Counted from the first letter of the stretch, positions 21,300 to 34,532 are shown. The stretch: DNA of 64,000 nucleotides from Gymnopus androsaceus JB14 (GCA_009733575.1 ML769572.1:26220-90219); one strand, 5' to 3'. The notes: generated by a model not told the origin, from the letters alone. Program-made: numbers and translations.

Positions 21300-24200
21300 G
21301 TTAACTCATCCTTCCTTGTTCATCACTGGAAGTGACATACCTCAGCTATGGTGCTTGCATGCCTTCCACCATAGGCACCAGGGCTACCATTAGCTCTGGC
21401 ACTGCTACCTTTTGCTCCTGCTCCCACTCAGACTCTAAATTCACTTCTCTACTCCCTGTTCCTTTGGATATAAACATGCTCATCACAGTAAGTTCTTTCC
21501 TTTTGATTATTAAACCTTGCTCCTGGTCAACTGTATTGTTCAACAAAACAGTTAACTTTGATCCCTTCTAGCTTTGGTACTGGTACCTCTCTGGCTGTCA
21601 TATGGGAACTTCTCATGCAACTACTATTGCTGCTGCTACACAGCCTCTTGCAATACTACTGTCTGAGTTTCTTTCTTGCTTGTCAACTACCACTGGCAAC
21701 TTGGTGCATTCCAATGTCACATGCATAGTCACTCTTGCAACTACTCCCTGTGATCTCGCCTGACCTACCCAATGGCTGATAGCAACTCACAACTGCCATT
21801 TCTCCAGTGTTATATCCATGCAACCCTGCCAAGCTTTGATCAAAACTTCCGCCACCGACATGATCTACTTCTCTATCTTTCTATTCATCCGGCTATGTGA
21901 TGTAGTGAGGGTGTTGTTGATAACTCCACCGCTAGTTCATCATCCCAAGTGTTGTTCACTATCAATTGCCGACCCTCCATTGGCGAACCTCTTTCACCGC
22001 TCAATTGTAGCCATGCTCCTAACACTCCTGCAACTAGTATTACTGTATGGTTTTGACTACCAATTGACTTCAAATTCTGCAAAACAGCAATCAAATTTTC
22101 CAAATCTCACCAAAATGGCAGTGGAATATGCAACTTGGTGCATAATGCATCATGTCAGCCTCCAAACTAGGCAGGAGTCTGAAAATTTGGGCGTAATGTC
22201 TTGTGGTAGCTACTACTGTCGTAACTGCTATTTCTACTTTTCACTCACTCTGGATGGCAATGGGAAACAGCTACCAGTGCAGTGATTACTTTCAATTCTG
22301 GACTGCAGTGCACAAGTGCTACCGCTTTGATCTGTCACTCTGTTGGTAGCCGGAATGTTTAACTCCCCATGATCTACCTATTCCAAGCTACTTTTCTGAT
22401 CTTTCCACTCACTCTGGTTTGCAACTTGCAGTGGCACCACTATGCACTACCATAATGGCTATCACTGCTTCTCCACTGCTACTGCTGCTGTACCCACTAT
22501 TGCTATTTCTTGGGCAACTACTACTGCTATCTAAATCTACATCTACAGCCCCCCTTATTGGTTCCATTCCACAATTTTGTGACCTTTGCACTGAACCATT
22601 CAACCTACTACAGACAGTGACCCAAGACTGGTATTACTAATTGCCCAGCAACTGCTACTGCCCATTTACTATGTAAACCAGACTCACATTCACTGATATC
22701 AATGCTACAGCTTTCAAAGTTGAAGCTGCTATTGTCCTAAAAATACTGCTGCTATCTACATCGAATCACCTATGTTCCAAGTTATTGGCACATACCACTC
22801 ATGTTGCAAGCCTACAACTCAACTTCTACAACTAGCTGTGTTCATGCCTTGCACATTAACTCTGTTAAACACCACTTGCAACTCTTTCTGCTTGATCATT
22901 CATTCAACTCACTCTAGACTGCAACTTGCAACTGCTATAGCTAATCGTCTAATAACTCCACTGCATTGCCTGTAATTGCTATCACCAATTTACAAACAAT
23001 TACTACCATTACCTAGGTTCTCTGCTTGCATGCTAGACTCACCAAATATTAGTTTGGCTCCTTCTGTTCACTTCAACATATTTATTCAACTCACTTCAAG
23101 CTATGGTGACATTACTTGTAACTGCTGTTGTTCATTGTCCAGTGACTACCACCACTATTCACAAGTGCTATCTCCTCTGACTGCTATCATTGATTCTCCA
23201 ACAAACAGAATCCATGTCTACTGGCCACTACCAAATGCCTATCAAGCCTAAAAATAGTAGTCTAGTTATTCAGCTTACTCCAGACTGCAACTTGCAAATG
23301 CCTCTTCTGCAAGCTCAACTGCTATTGCTATCTCACCGGTAACAAGCACTACTATCTATGATCACCACTTGCATGTTGCCCATTCTGAATGGCGATTCAC
23401 AGCACTTCTGCAGACATGGCTATTCAACTATTCCAATGGCAACTTCTCCGCATCTACAAGCACCTACACATGTACTGCTATATCTTCAACTACCTTCTCT
23501 GATTCCTCTGACTTGAACAAGCTGCTATGTCTCTCCACAGCTACTACTACCAACCTTTCTACAACTACCTGCTATTGGCTACCACTGTAACACTGTTTCA
23601 TACCCAATGCTCATGCACTACCTCCTCTGTGACTATCTTTTCTTTACAAGCAATGCTACCTGCTCCCGCTATCTCTGTCCTTTCCACAACTGCTACCACT
23701 AATTCATCTACAACTACCAGCTACTGACTATCTCTATACTTACTGCTCATATGCCTGCTGCTCATATGCTACTTCTTCTGTGGCTGTCTCTCCTTTACCA
23801 GCTAATGCTACCTACTACCTGCTACTGCTACCTCTGTCTCACAAGTGCTACTCACTACTTTGGTGGCTATTGCTTCTCTACCAGCAAATACTACCCACTA
23901 TCTGCTACTGCTATGGCTACCTGTCACTTACTACTGCTACCTCTATCTTATAAGTGCTACTCACCGCTTCTGTGGCTAATAGCCACTGGCTATTGCTTCT
24001 TTACCAGCAAATGCCACCCACTATCTGCAACTGTCACGGCTACCTGCTACCCGCTACTGCTACCTCTGTTTTACAAGTGCTACTCACTACTTCTGTGGCT
24101 ATCTCTCCTTTACCAGCTAATGCTACCTGCTACTGCTACCTCTGTCTTACAAGGCTACTCGCTACTTCTTTGGCTATCACCTCTCTACCAACAAAGTCTA

Positions 24201-25330
24201 CCCACTATCTACTACTGCTATGGCTACCTGCTACCTGCTACCTGCTACTGCTACCTCTGTCTTACAAGGCTACTCACTACTTCTGTGGCTATCACTTCTT
24301 TACCAGCAAAGTCTACCCACTATCTGCTACTGCTATGGCTACCTGCTACCTGCTACCGCTACCCCTGTCTTACAAGGCTACTTGCTACTTCTGTGGCTAT
24401 CACTTCTTTACCAGCAAAGTCTACCCACTATCTGCTACTGCTATGGCTACTTGCTACCTGCTACTGCTACCTCTGTTCTACAAGTGGCGAGTGCTTCTTG
24501 CCACATCTAAATTCACTACTTATATGATAGCATCCCTACTACTGGCTCAGCCTAATCTCTCTCTAATTTCAAAACATCTACAAATGACTACAGGCAACCA
24601 TTACTTATGGGTGCTCCTATGGTGGCCACAATCAACCATCATCTATGTTCACTGCTTGCATGCTCCTTCTCAGGCTTTGGTTTTCTCTGATTGTTCCAAA
24701 TCAAACAAGTTAGCAGTGTCATCAGCTGTTATTAGCAGTTGCTACCTCTCCTGCTACCATTATTCACATTTATGATGTGCCAGTACTCTAACACTATCTG
24801 TTCTCAATTTTCTCAGTCATACAACATATTGATGCAACTCACTCTGAGTCTAACCATGCTTCTCATAGAAGTCCATAATCCAGCTTGCTTGTTTGACTTC
24901 TCCTGGATCCAACTGTGCTGCTGGCACTTTCTTGCATCCACAGCCCATGTTCTCTGATCTGCCTACACCACAAATGCCAAGAGAAACTTCTACTGCTATC
25001 ATTATGTGCTACTACAATCTGCTACTTGCCATTGCTACCACTACTACTACTCTGGAAATATACTCCACCTCAATAATCAGCTGCTACCCTCTCATCTGCT
25101 ACTGCTATCTATATCTTTCTCCAACAACTCCTACAATTACCATGGTAATAATTGATCAGCATGCCAGCCTTCATGAAAACCTTCCTGCTGCTAATCAGAT
25201 ACCCTCAAACCTTACAGAAACTCTCTGCTTCCTTCACTTGGCCTTACCACAGCCTCTCTTACCCACGTTTTCTGCTATGGCACTACTCGTTTTCTACACC
25301 AAGATAACTCTAAGGGTGACTAATACTTCC
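21300..25330. repeat. Long pyrimidine-rich, minisatellite-like region
   Basis: About 4 kb of C/T-rich sequence is built from diverged words such as CTACTGCTACCTGCTAC and GACTGCAACTTGCAACTGCT. Between about 23740 and 24490 it forms a clear tandem array with a period near 108 bp; for example, the words starting near 24206, 24321 and 24429 repeat with spacings of 115 and 108. All three plus-strand frames are open over long runs, as expected from the repeat, and give only Leu/Tyr/Thr-rich peptides. I annotate no protein here. Confidence 0.7.
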
Positions 25331-25489
25331 AAGCTAGGATAACACCTTGCTTATCACTACAGTGCTATGCAACTCTGCTGTCTATACTCATCAAAGTTCA
25401 AGTTCCCACTCAGTTCATCATGGATCTGAAAGTTCTTCATCTCAAGACTCAAGTCTACGTTCACTTTCAATGCCCCCTGGCTATTTTAT

Positions 25490-26650
25490 CACTTTTAGTA
25501 TTCCGTGCACCTCCTACGTTTAGGGGTATCCACAGTAGCTGGATGCGTCGTGCACTCCTACATAGTGGGAATCGCAGGTGACTGTGTATACTGGAAATTG
25601 GCGCTGGGACCCAAAGACCTCCTGGTCTTTCTCCCAATGATACAAGCTAGTAGCTAAGAGTGCAGGCCTGGATAGTTCCAAAGGCCATTCTCATAAGGCT
25701 ACACATTCTTTATATATCATATCCACGCATCACTATATAGTTCAAAGATTGAAGCCTGAAATGGACAATGACGAGAGACGGCGGAAGGTGTTCAGAGCCC
25801 CAGAATTTTGACCAGAGGTTGCATCACTGTATTCAATATTGGAGGTTTTCACGGACACCAGGACAAAGCACTCATGCTGTGGTTTGACCATCTAGATGAA
25901 AGGTTTACGGACCAGTAAGTGTATTATAAATTTGTCTTGTGATTATTCATATCCAGGCTTCCCTCTATTGTTTTAAATTTTTCTATTCTCTATCCATGGT
26001 CATTTATTTACCAACCCGGACACAAGTAGTACAGTAGCCAAGGAGTCAAGGACCTTTACTCTTAGATTACTTATTACTTATGATTAAGTACTTATGACAA
26101 CTGAGCCCCTATATGTCTACTATATGCAAGCACTTACAATTGACTCACTTCACACAGGGAAACATGAATAAATCTGATGACTTATCAAAAACTTTTCGAA
26201 AGCTTATTGAAATATATGTAATACACATGTTTTGAATAAAATTTTGTACTTATGGAAAACTTATCAAAAGTCTTTTTCCTTTTTCAGCATTCCATAAGCT
26301 TTACCCTGATCATATGGCTTATTTGAAACTTATCAATGATCTGCACCATTGATAAGTTTTCAATATATCATTCCATAAATGTCAGATAAATTGTCTGACT
26401 GGTTGATTATTTTGAGAAAGAGTTATGATAAAGTGTGACAATCAAAAGGAACCAATAAGTCAATGATTTTTACAATTATTAATAAAATAATCAGGCAGCC
26501 AATAAGCCTTACACTAATACAGTTAATTTATTCATGGCTTATCAATTTAAAACAATCCGTAAGTCAAAAAGATTGTGGAATACTTTGGTTAAAAGAAATA
26601 CAGAAAAACAGCATTCAAAAAATATCAACCAAGTTTAAGAGCTTATTAAA
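25490..26650. other. AT-rich non-coding stretch with a small perfect hairpin
   Basis: No gene was recognised. Near 26325-26360, AAACTTATCAATG and CATTGATAAGTTT form a 13-bp perfect stem around a short loop, within sequence repeatedly using the words CTTATC/GATAAG and CTTATGGAA. This suggests a decayed AT-rich MITE, but its ends could not be set. Confidence 0.35.
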
Positions 26651-26652
26651 TA

Positions 26653-27167
26653 CCAAGGGGGTGTAAAATTTATAAAAAATGACTGGATGTCGATTTTTTT
26701 TCTTGAGCCTGGCCGGCAGACTAACTAACTATGTAAGCATTCCCACGCCCATATATGGTATATCAAGATAAGATTTCATCATAAATTGCTCTCTACAGAG
26801 TCAGAAGACACTGTTTGGACAATGTACCTTCACTTTGAGCTTTTTATAAGCATTCATAAGCCTTAACAAATCTCATTTTTCCTTCTGAAACACTAATACA
26901 ATGATACTTATCATATGTCCTGCTTTGACCGACCAAAGCAAGCAAGTAAGTACATGGGAGCCAGAAGGTGTAGGAAGGCTGTAATTTATACAATGGATGC
27001 TATTTACTTACAGGTAGTGTAAGATATATACATTTTGAAGTTTTCAGGATGCCAAAAGTGGTCAAAATAGGTCAATCTTTAGGGTGTCAAAATTTTTTTT
27101 TGGGCTGCGGGGGCTGGACTAACTAACCTAGGCCCAGTCAGGCGCTAAATTCTTTGAACCCCCTTGG
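26653..27167. mobile_element. Short copy of the CCAAGGGGGT-ended TIR element
   Basis: The ends CCAAGGGGGTGT and ACCCCCTTGG are perfect inverted repeats for 10 bp, followed by related AT-rich sequence. The interior equals the first 290 and last 220 bp of the long copy at 3573-7083 joined at CAAGCAAGTAAGTACAT. It has no coding capacity. No target duplication is evident: the right flank is Harbinger-family sequence and the left flank is not, so one side was probably rearranged. Confidence 0.7.
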
Positions 27168-27468
27168 GTCAATGCGTGCGCGTGTGACTAAGTCACGTGC
27201 CGACGTCTCCGAGTCATCTCGGATCTCGGAGACAAGAAACCACGGGCTGCAAATACGCTCTATTCTCATCCTCCGCGCACCAGCGTGCTCGATACATTGA
27301 CGAAAGCGTGACACGCTTTGCAAGGATCTTCAGAGTCCAAAGTGTGAAGAAGGGCCGGAAAACGGAATGCAGTTCTTTATGGATGTGTGGGTAACTCAGA
27401 TGCTGTTTTCAGACCATATGGCTAATATCTTTTCTGCAGTATGTACAGCATGTTTATGAACATCGGGA
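27168..27468. repeat. Harbinger-element 5' fragment, second copy
   Basis: This segment repeats 8060-8342 with mostly CG versus CA/TG differences and includes the same CTCCGAGTCATCTCGGATCT near-palindrome. Here CG dinucleotides are better preserved, so this copy is probably closer to the ancestor. It is non-coding debris of the Harbinger family. Confidence 0.6.
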
Positions 27469-27574
27469 GGGGAGGGGGGGGTTCGAGAGAGCTTAGGACC
27501 AAAATGTATAAAGATGGATTACTGTGCAGGATACCCTGGAATACTTGGTATAGGAGCCCAGGACACAGATATTG

Positions 27575-28105
27575 TATACTTACAACTGTAGGTTCCATCA
27601 ATATTATCAATACTATTACTATATATATACAGTTGAGCATGCAAACTTCAGGCCCGCCTCCGCTTCCCTCCCCTCCCTCGCTGCGCTTGGGGGTCGGGCT
27701 GGGGAGTCGTCAGCGGGCACTCTAAAGCCTCGTTTGCGCTTATTCCCAGAGGCCGTAACCCTTGACCCTAGCCCCAACCCCTAACCGCTAATCCAGCATG
27801 TTTGGCAATGCCGGACTAGCTCTCTGATGTTGGGATTCACCCTTCGGGCAAACCCCAACGAGAGCTAGCCATGGCATTGCACAGAAAGAAAAATTAAAAA
27901 ACAATTAATTGTCTACAGTAGAGTTTCGAATGCTCATCGCCAGATATGTAATTTATCAAATGTAACCAGTCTGGTGACCGAGAATACCGCTTTGCCATCA
28001 GGCGCATATAATGTGATGTTGTAATTTAATTACACTACATTGCTGCTGTCAATTGTAATTCATTTGTTGACATTGCTATTAATTACAGTTGTAGGTGTTT
28101 GTAAA
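27575..28105. mobile_element. GC-cored foldback element, copy 1
   Basis: The reverse complement of this interval matches 38788-39370. The ends contain ACTTACAACTGTA and TACAGTTGTAGGT as inverted repeats. The core has a GC-rich stretch, interstitial telomere-like repeats (CCCTAGCCCCAACCCCTAACC) and a long hairpin at 27805-27880 whose arms start GCAATGCC and end GGCATTGC. It has no coding capacity. Confidence 0.6.
27805..27880. repeat. Conserved hairpin inside GC-cored element, copy 1
   Basis: The arms GCAATGCC..CTAGCTCTC..GTTGGGATT and AACCCCAAC..GAGAGCTAG..GGCATTGC fold around CACCCTTCGGGC. The same hairpin is present in copy 2 at 39030-39105 with at least one paired change (G-C here, A-T there). 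Confidence 0.65.
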
Positions 28106-29030
28106 CAAACCCAATGCCGTAGGTTGAGTATAGTGTTTAATAAAGCCTTTTAGAGGGTTTCAGATTGGCTTCGGAAGGCATTGGAGCTCAAGATTAGGGT
28201 CCAAGTCAAGTCCAAGCTTGCTTTGACCAGACACTGCCCCATTTTTGTCCTGTTCATGTCCTGGATGTGATATGAAGGTGCGCTACTTTACTTTGAGATA
28301 TGATAGATAAGTACTCACTATTATAATAGTATCATATAGCTTGTAAGTGAATGCTCCAAATCATAAGAAAATTAAAGTTACATTGATTCTCTTTCAACTC
28401 CCATAAACTCTTTGAGCAATGGGCTTGAGAGTCAGACATTGAGAGGGGATTGGGATGGGAGGAATGATGCCAGGCTGATGCGGGGCAATGCTTGCCGCAA
28501 ACTGCTTACATACCGTGGGAACTTCCTTCTCATTTTGGAAGCTAGGGGGGGCAGGGGGGGGGGTGGGGTCCTTCAACCTTAACAGCAAAATATAAGATGA
28601 TATATAAAAAAATTTTGCGAGTACCTCTTGCAGGTGGATTTGGATTCAGATGGAGAACATCCGAGTAGGAGGATTGAAGGAATGAGGAATTATGAGTAAG
28701 AAGCATGACGTATTATGGGTGATATACAGTGGTAGAAAGGCCAAGACGTAGTCTCGGTCGACGAAAGAAAGAAGCAAATTTAAACGCCGAAAATGCGCGC
28801 ACTCAGAAGTCGTATACTTCCGCGAATTTGAATCCCCCGAAAACTGAACAACTTCAAGAAATATTTTGAAATGATTGGTATTGCGATTACAGCACTAGCG
28901 CTACTGCTTCTTCGCATACATTCGGCATAGATAATTACTTGATCTTCTGAAAGCATATGCGAATCAAAATTCTCCCGTCCTTCACACACGATTTACTAAA
29001 CAATCCCAATCCCCTCCGCATCCAACAAAT
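28106..29030. other. Non-coding stretch
   Basis: There is no recognisable gene. A minus-strand frame at 28780-28989 (70 codons) has no known motif. A short G/T-rich run near 28545-28570 explains other local frames. Confidence 0.3.
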
Positions 29031-30947
29031 GCAAAAGTGATTCTAGGGAAGTAGGAAAGAGAAGGAGAGGAGATGCATATTAGCATTGGTTTTTAAATAA
29101 CCGTCTGCCCCCATCCCAAGCCCAGACCCAAACCCAAACCCAAACCTGACCCATTCCCTCAATCCTGCTGCGGGGAGTTGGTATCGGTGCGATCAATAAG
29201 AACATCTTGCGGTGATATTCCCCTTCGAAAGGCCTCCAGAAACACCAGCCCCCGTCCATTAGTATATCGTATTTTTGTAAAATATTGACTCACCTCTCAA
29301 AGGAAATATTAGCGCGTCTGGCGCTTAAACTTGGTCCGGATTTGACACGCCACGTTCACCGTCCAGCACAAGGACACTATTGTTTGACATTGGAGGGAAT
29401 CGGTACTGCATGAGGCTGACATTGCAGTCAAAAAAACACAGGATAAAGATGGGAAATATGAATACAATACGAATACAAACAAATTATAACAAGCAACTCG
29501 AAGTATAGCAAGAGTCCCATCTGCTTTATCATTCATGACCCAACGAACGCATCCGCCATAGTAGAATGATACAACGACACTACAGAGAAGATTAAGAAAT
29601 AACGATGTTCAAAGCGATAGCAATAAAAAAAACTAACGTTCACCCAAGCCCCAGCTGTACAAATACCGGCCTCCTCATATTCCATCCATGTCCTGTTTCC
29701 CTGCGCAAGCAGGAGCATCCGTAGGACCGATATTTGGGTAACATTCTCCTCCTCCTCCCTGATCGGTACCCAAGCCCGAACCTGAGCTATTCTCCCAACA
29801 TCTTCGCCATCCCGATAAACGAAATCCCTGCCCACCAATGGTTATGACACCAGTGCTCTGCTTCTGTTTATCATCGCTATATTCATGACTATTCGTCCCG
29901 CGTTGCAAGCTAACCGTGAACATCGGTTTCAAGCTCAATGCTTCGGGTGTTACGGGTTCCTCAGCCTCTGAGTCAGTGTCACCACTGTAGCTGGAACAAC
30001 TCTGTATTGTCGGAGTCTGGGTTGTGTAGGAGCCAGCGCCGGAAACAAGCCTCCGTATCGGCGGCCCAAGGTGCTGAACGAAGAGAGGTGATGTAATGAT
30101 GGAGAGGACTCGGAAGAAGGGAAAAAGTTTGCTCGGCGCAGCGATGTCAACGAGGCCCAAGAGTATTAAGATTCCCAGTCCTGTCTATCGTTTCCTTGGA
30201 TTTCATACTGGGAATCAGAATCCTCGGATGGAGATTCCGGGTTCGGGCTCAAATTCGAGAACACTAGCGAAAAACCTGGACCAGTCTGGAAAGTTCTACG
30301 ATTTAGCGGTGTATTCTCTGCCCGCCATGGGCCCGCTTGTAATTCACGTCTGGCAGACAACGAGCAGGGGAATAGCTGGATTTAACGTTGTCGTTACATT
30401 GACCTTCTTCGAAAACTTTGAAGGTATAGAACACTGGGAAACGATTTCAGTATTCAATTCAGTGAGAAAAATCGCAGTATACACACCTGTTCAGCGGAGA
30501 TTCCATCTCTAATATTCCTGCCCACTGCGTCTTGAGTACGCTGATGTTCGTATCACCGATCGCAGCAAAACCTGGTTAGGCAGGGAAACGGCGAAACCGC
30601 CGCTATCCGTGCTGCCAGATCCGTGAATTGGTCATAGTCTCGTACTAGTCCCAATTCCTACGCTATCCGTTCCATGACACCAAATGCATGTGTTCCGGCG
30701 GGCGAGTAAAGGAGCGAAGCATAGAGGAAAGTGGAATTGAGGCTAGAGTCGTTGTCGTCGTCATTGCAAGAACTCGAATGGGATTCGGAGTAGTTGGAAG
30801 ATTGTGGGTATAAAGATATTTGTATTCAGGATTCAAAGTCGGGCGGGGCAGGTGGCAGCTGTGCGCGCGTAAAACTGAGGAGTACACGCGTCCGATATGA
30901 CCAAGGTCAGTGTTGATTATGATAACGACAGGAATTGTCGCGTCACC
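29031..30947. repeat. Inverted duplication, right arm
   Basis: This is the reverse complement of 8343-10857 without the 577-bp extra segment. Its plus-strand frame 30096-30512 (138 codons, containing PVYRFLGFHTGNQNPRMEI and VIHVWQTTSRGIAGF) is the longest shared frame and continues further than in the other arm. Upstream in that frame are several stops, so no intact gene is evident. This arm keeps more CG dinucleotides. The function is unrecognised. Confidence 0.65.
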
Positions 30948-31703
30948 TACCCTATTTGGGCGCTTAAATTTTCGAACACCTCTTGTCCACCTGGCTATGA
31001 GGTCGAAGTATGTTCTGCGGATACCGATCCAAATTTCGATGCAAACAGATGCATGGATGGTGAAAACGGTGGATGCTAACGCACCTGAATTTGAATTTGG
31101 ATCATCTTTACCTTCTTACCCGCCTTCCTTCTCTAGATGTCTAGCGTATCCGAATCCACACCAAACTCACTAATAAACCCACATCCGCCTCCAGCTCACT
31201 GGCAGATCCATGGTGACTCTACCTGATTCTACTTATGACGATGGTGAAAACTGGGTCAGAGACTCAGAGTTAGGATTAGGAAAGATGGGGAGTGGGTACG
31301 ACAATCTTACCATATATATCTTCGCTCACTCTATCATTGCTCATCCCTCCGTCCCACAGACTTCCTCTTCCACCGACAAGGGGCATTGTTATGAATGAAG
31401 TGAAGTGAAAGTACTAACTAAAGTTACTGTAGGTTTTTAAAAGGGGTTTGATGGGGTTTATAAGTGGTGTATGCCTGTACCTTCTTCTAATTTTAAAGCT
31501 GTGCTGTACTGTACTCGTATTCTCACCAGTGCGGGAACCCATCCGCAGCCAGCCAATCACCACCAATCACCAGTCACCAGACCTCTTTGACACCGAGGCT
31601 GTACTTTCGCACTCCAACATTGTCCGATTGCTTTCATCCCTACCTCTTCCGCTGCTCTCGCGCTGTAGGCTAAACTCATCCCACTGACTACAATTTGTGG
31701 ACT
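30948..31703. other. Upstream region of the kinase-like gene
   Basis: No coding sequence was recognised; the frames are short. The 31560-31690 part is probably the promoter/leader of the gene starting at 31704. Confidence 0.3.
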
Positions 31704-34240
31704 ATGTCGGCTCCCAAATTGTTCCAAAATGCATCCCATTTTACCATCCAAGGGTCTGAATTCAATGCGGTTGCTGGAGATATTGTCACGAACAATTTCC
31801 ATGGCCCTACAACCACATCTATATCAGGGAAAACGGTGAGTAAATTCTTTACTCCCTGCAGCTCGGGATTAATTCAAATGTTGTTTGAAATCTAGTTTCG
31901 TGTTCTTCCCTGTGGTGATGTGTTTATCATCCAGCATGTGCATGAAAAGAAGTTGGATTCAGTGAAGGCTGTACGCTCCATTAACACTGTCCAGGTGGTT
32001 GGACTAGGGGAATCCCGAAAGTTCACTGCAGTAATCTACAAAGGTCCTCAAGCTAGACAGGTACTTCTAAAGATCTCTACCAGGTTTCAAGCTCTAATCT
32101 CAGCATCAGGCTTTCCAAGATGATCTAGGAAGATATTCTCGAACATGGTATCACTATTACTGATACTGATCCACGGAATTCTTGACCATGCTTCTATCAC
32201 CCTTTTAGGCATCCTAATGTGGCTCAATTGTTTGGAGTTATTCAGTCGGACATACCAGCAATGATATTTCATAGTGGTTTGCATTGTGCTGTTCAATGAA
32301 CCTGATAGTTCACTTATTTTCCATTAGAACTGATTCCTATAACGTACTTTGCAAATCAGTATGCCTCAAATCCTTTTGCACAGGCATATCTGAGACATCG
32401 CTATGTGGGTCAATGTTTTGCAGAAACATCAGAATTAAATCATTAATTCTTGGTCTCAGACAGTTGATTGGCTGGAAGCTTTTATGACATCTCCTCTGGT
32501 AATTTACTTTATTGACAAATTTAAAATTGATATACCGCTAAAATTGAACTCTGAAGCCTATCATGGTAAATCAGCTCTGGATACAACCAACATCTGGCCT
32601 TATATGCTGTGGTCCCGATGGTCCATTGTTGACAAAGTCTTGGGATTTTGAGACCTTTTTCTGGGGGACAAAGGATGCAGAAGACATATGTGTACCTCCA
32701 CTTCAAGACTACACATCAAATACAGCCATTCTCCAGCATATTGAGAAACACTATGGCACGATGGAGTCATTTGTGGGCACATATATCTGGTCTGAAGCAC
32801 ATTTATTATGTTCGGGCATCCCAGTCTCTTTTACCTTTGGTTCAGTGATTCATGTTCATGAAACATTCGACGTAAGAAGCCAGATTCCTCTTAAGATCAT
32901 TTAACAATCTGCTTAAATTAGGTAACCAAAACTTTCAAAACACCAGAACCTATTGCACAAGTACTTCTTGAATCTGGTCTATCTTATACCATCAGTAGAT
33001 GGAGGGATCAGTGGGATGAATTGAAGGATTGTAATGGATGGAGTCGGTAAATGATAGAAATTTTTCTCTTAATCCTCCATACTAAATTTGTGAACATGCG
33101 CAGAGCAGAGCTGTCCAGAATCCCAGGAATGTACTTTCGGTATCAGTTTTTTGTTGAAATAGAGATTCCGACAAGGAATAATCTTGCAGCTGCTGGCCTA
33201 GTGCAATGTCACCATCTTTGTCAGGACAAATCTGATTTTGGTATATTGAATGTTTCTGCTCATGCACAGGCGGTCTAATACTGAAACACACATCCTCTAG
33301 TATTTTTGGGCTCAAAAATACGTATGGTGCTCCATGCTTCCAACATATGGCGCAAACTCCCTATCCATCTTACTGATTGCAATGTCTACCTTTTCATTGC
33401 ACCTGTCAAAGTAGCTCAATTCCTGGACACACCACAGTTTGCCTTTGCGGAACAGCCTTATTTTTGGTCTTTAGACCCATCTGGGTCCCTCAAATTGAAT
33501 GAGGAAACTCAAAAACTTTTAGGCCTACCTTCATTTGATACATTAGTTGTGGGAGAACGTTGGGATCCCATTGGGCTTTCTGCGGTGCGCAAGTATATGG
33601 AGCTTAAGAAGCTTGACCCACTGGAATATTCCCGGGCACAAAATTATCCTATCTTTAAACTCTCGGGTCACATATGTGATGATGATGATCTTGAGATAAT
33701 TGATGCTGCATCAGAAGGTAAATATTTCCACCACCAAGTAATAACATTCGGACTCAGTCTTGATTTAATCTATAGGTATCAGCTCAGATACACTGGATGA
33801 TAAGGATGCCTGGGAACTCATCTCAAAGGAGACTCAGGCCGACTCTCTGCATGCAACAGGTGATTATGATTTATCACTCATATTGTTAATATTTTCATTG
33901 AATGTTTTGAATTTGTGGTTATGAAGATGATGAGGAAACTATCTTCCTACCTTGGAGCCAACATTGTCCTGAAAGACATCCCCACACCTATAGTTGCAGT
34001 TTTGGTTTGAATTACACCAGACCAAAACTCAGAGAATTGAGACACAGTCGTTCTTGCTCATCATTGATTGTTAATGGGACAATTCATGAGCCTTTAGGGG
34101 ACAGAATCCACAATGCTCTATATGCTTCTTCTCAGCCAAGACAATACAACATTGAGCAGAATGTCTGGCAGAGTATTGAATACAAGAATCTGATACCTCA
34201 CGAGCACATAGACTACTGCTTGAATCTTATTGATTATTGA
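31704..34240 (+). CDS. Kinase-N-lobe-like protein of an agaricomycete-specific family
   Basis: The ATG is at 31704. The N-terminus, NASHFTIQGSEFNAVAGD, has the short repeat-like motif found at the start of many agaric signalling proteins (kinase-like and NACHT proteins). Short introns then join VLPCGDVFIIQHVHEKK, FTAVIYKGPQARQ, AFQDDLGRYSRTWHPNVAQL, FGVIQSDIPAMIFHS and ELIPITYFANQYASNPFAQA. This order imitates a protein-kinase N-lobe, with a HPNxxQLFG segment as in alphaC/beta4, but no catalytic HRD or DFG loop appears. The C-terminal half (QLWIQPTSGLICCGPDGPL, YFWSLDPSGSLKLNEETQKL, LGLPSFDTL, IEYKNLIPHEHIDYC) matches what I recall of large agaric paralogue families of unknown role. Exon joins near 32400-32570 are unclear, so it may be intact or slightly decayed. 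It is the best candidate for an expressed gene here. Confidence 0.65.
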
Positions 34241-34532
34241 GACTTCGGTTCAGTCTCTCTGGCTCGCTAGCCATTTCAAATGAATGTCGCATCCGAACAT
34301 GGAGAGCGAGCTGTTGAGGGCCTGTGGTGCAGAAGTAGGAATAATTGTAGTTAGTCAGTTCATTAATACATTGTGAACCATGTCAATAGAATAATGACTG
34401 GGCTTAGATTTTTGACCTCTGCATCAGACGAAGCAATTAAAGCAGCTAACAATAATGACCTTCTACAGCTCCATAGGCTCCTCGCGGATAAGTTGTTATC
34501 GACAAGCTGAGCTGCGAGTACGTATGGTAGCC

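Noticed and set aside
23751..24775. Overlapping plus-strand frames of 258 and 273 codons
   Set aside because: Tandem low-complexity DNA leaves all frames open; composition is Leu/Tyr/Thr only, with no start context or splice logic.
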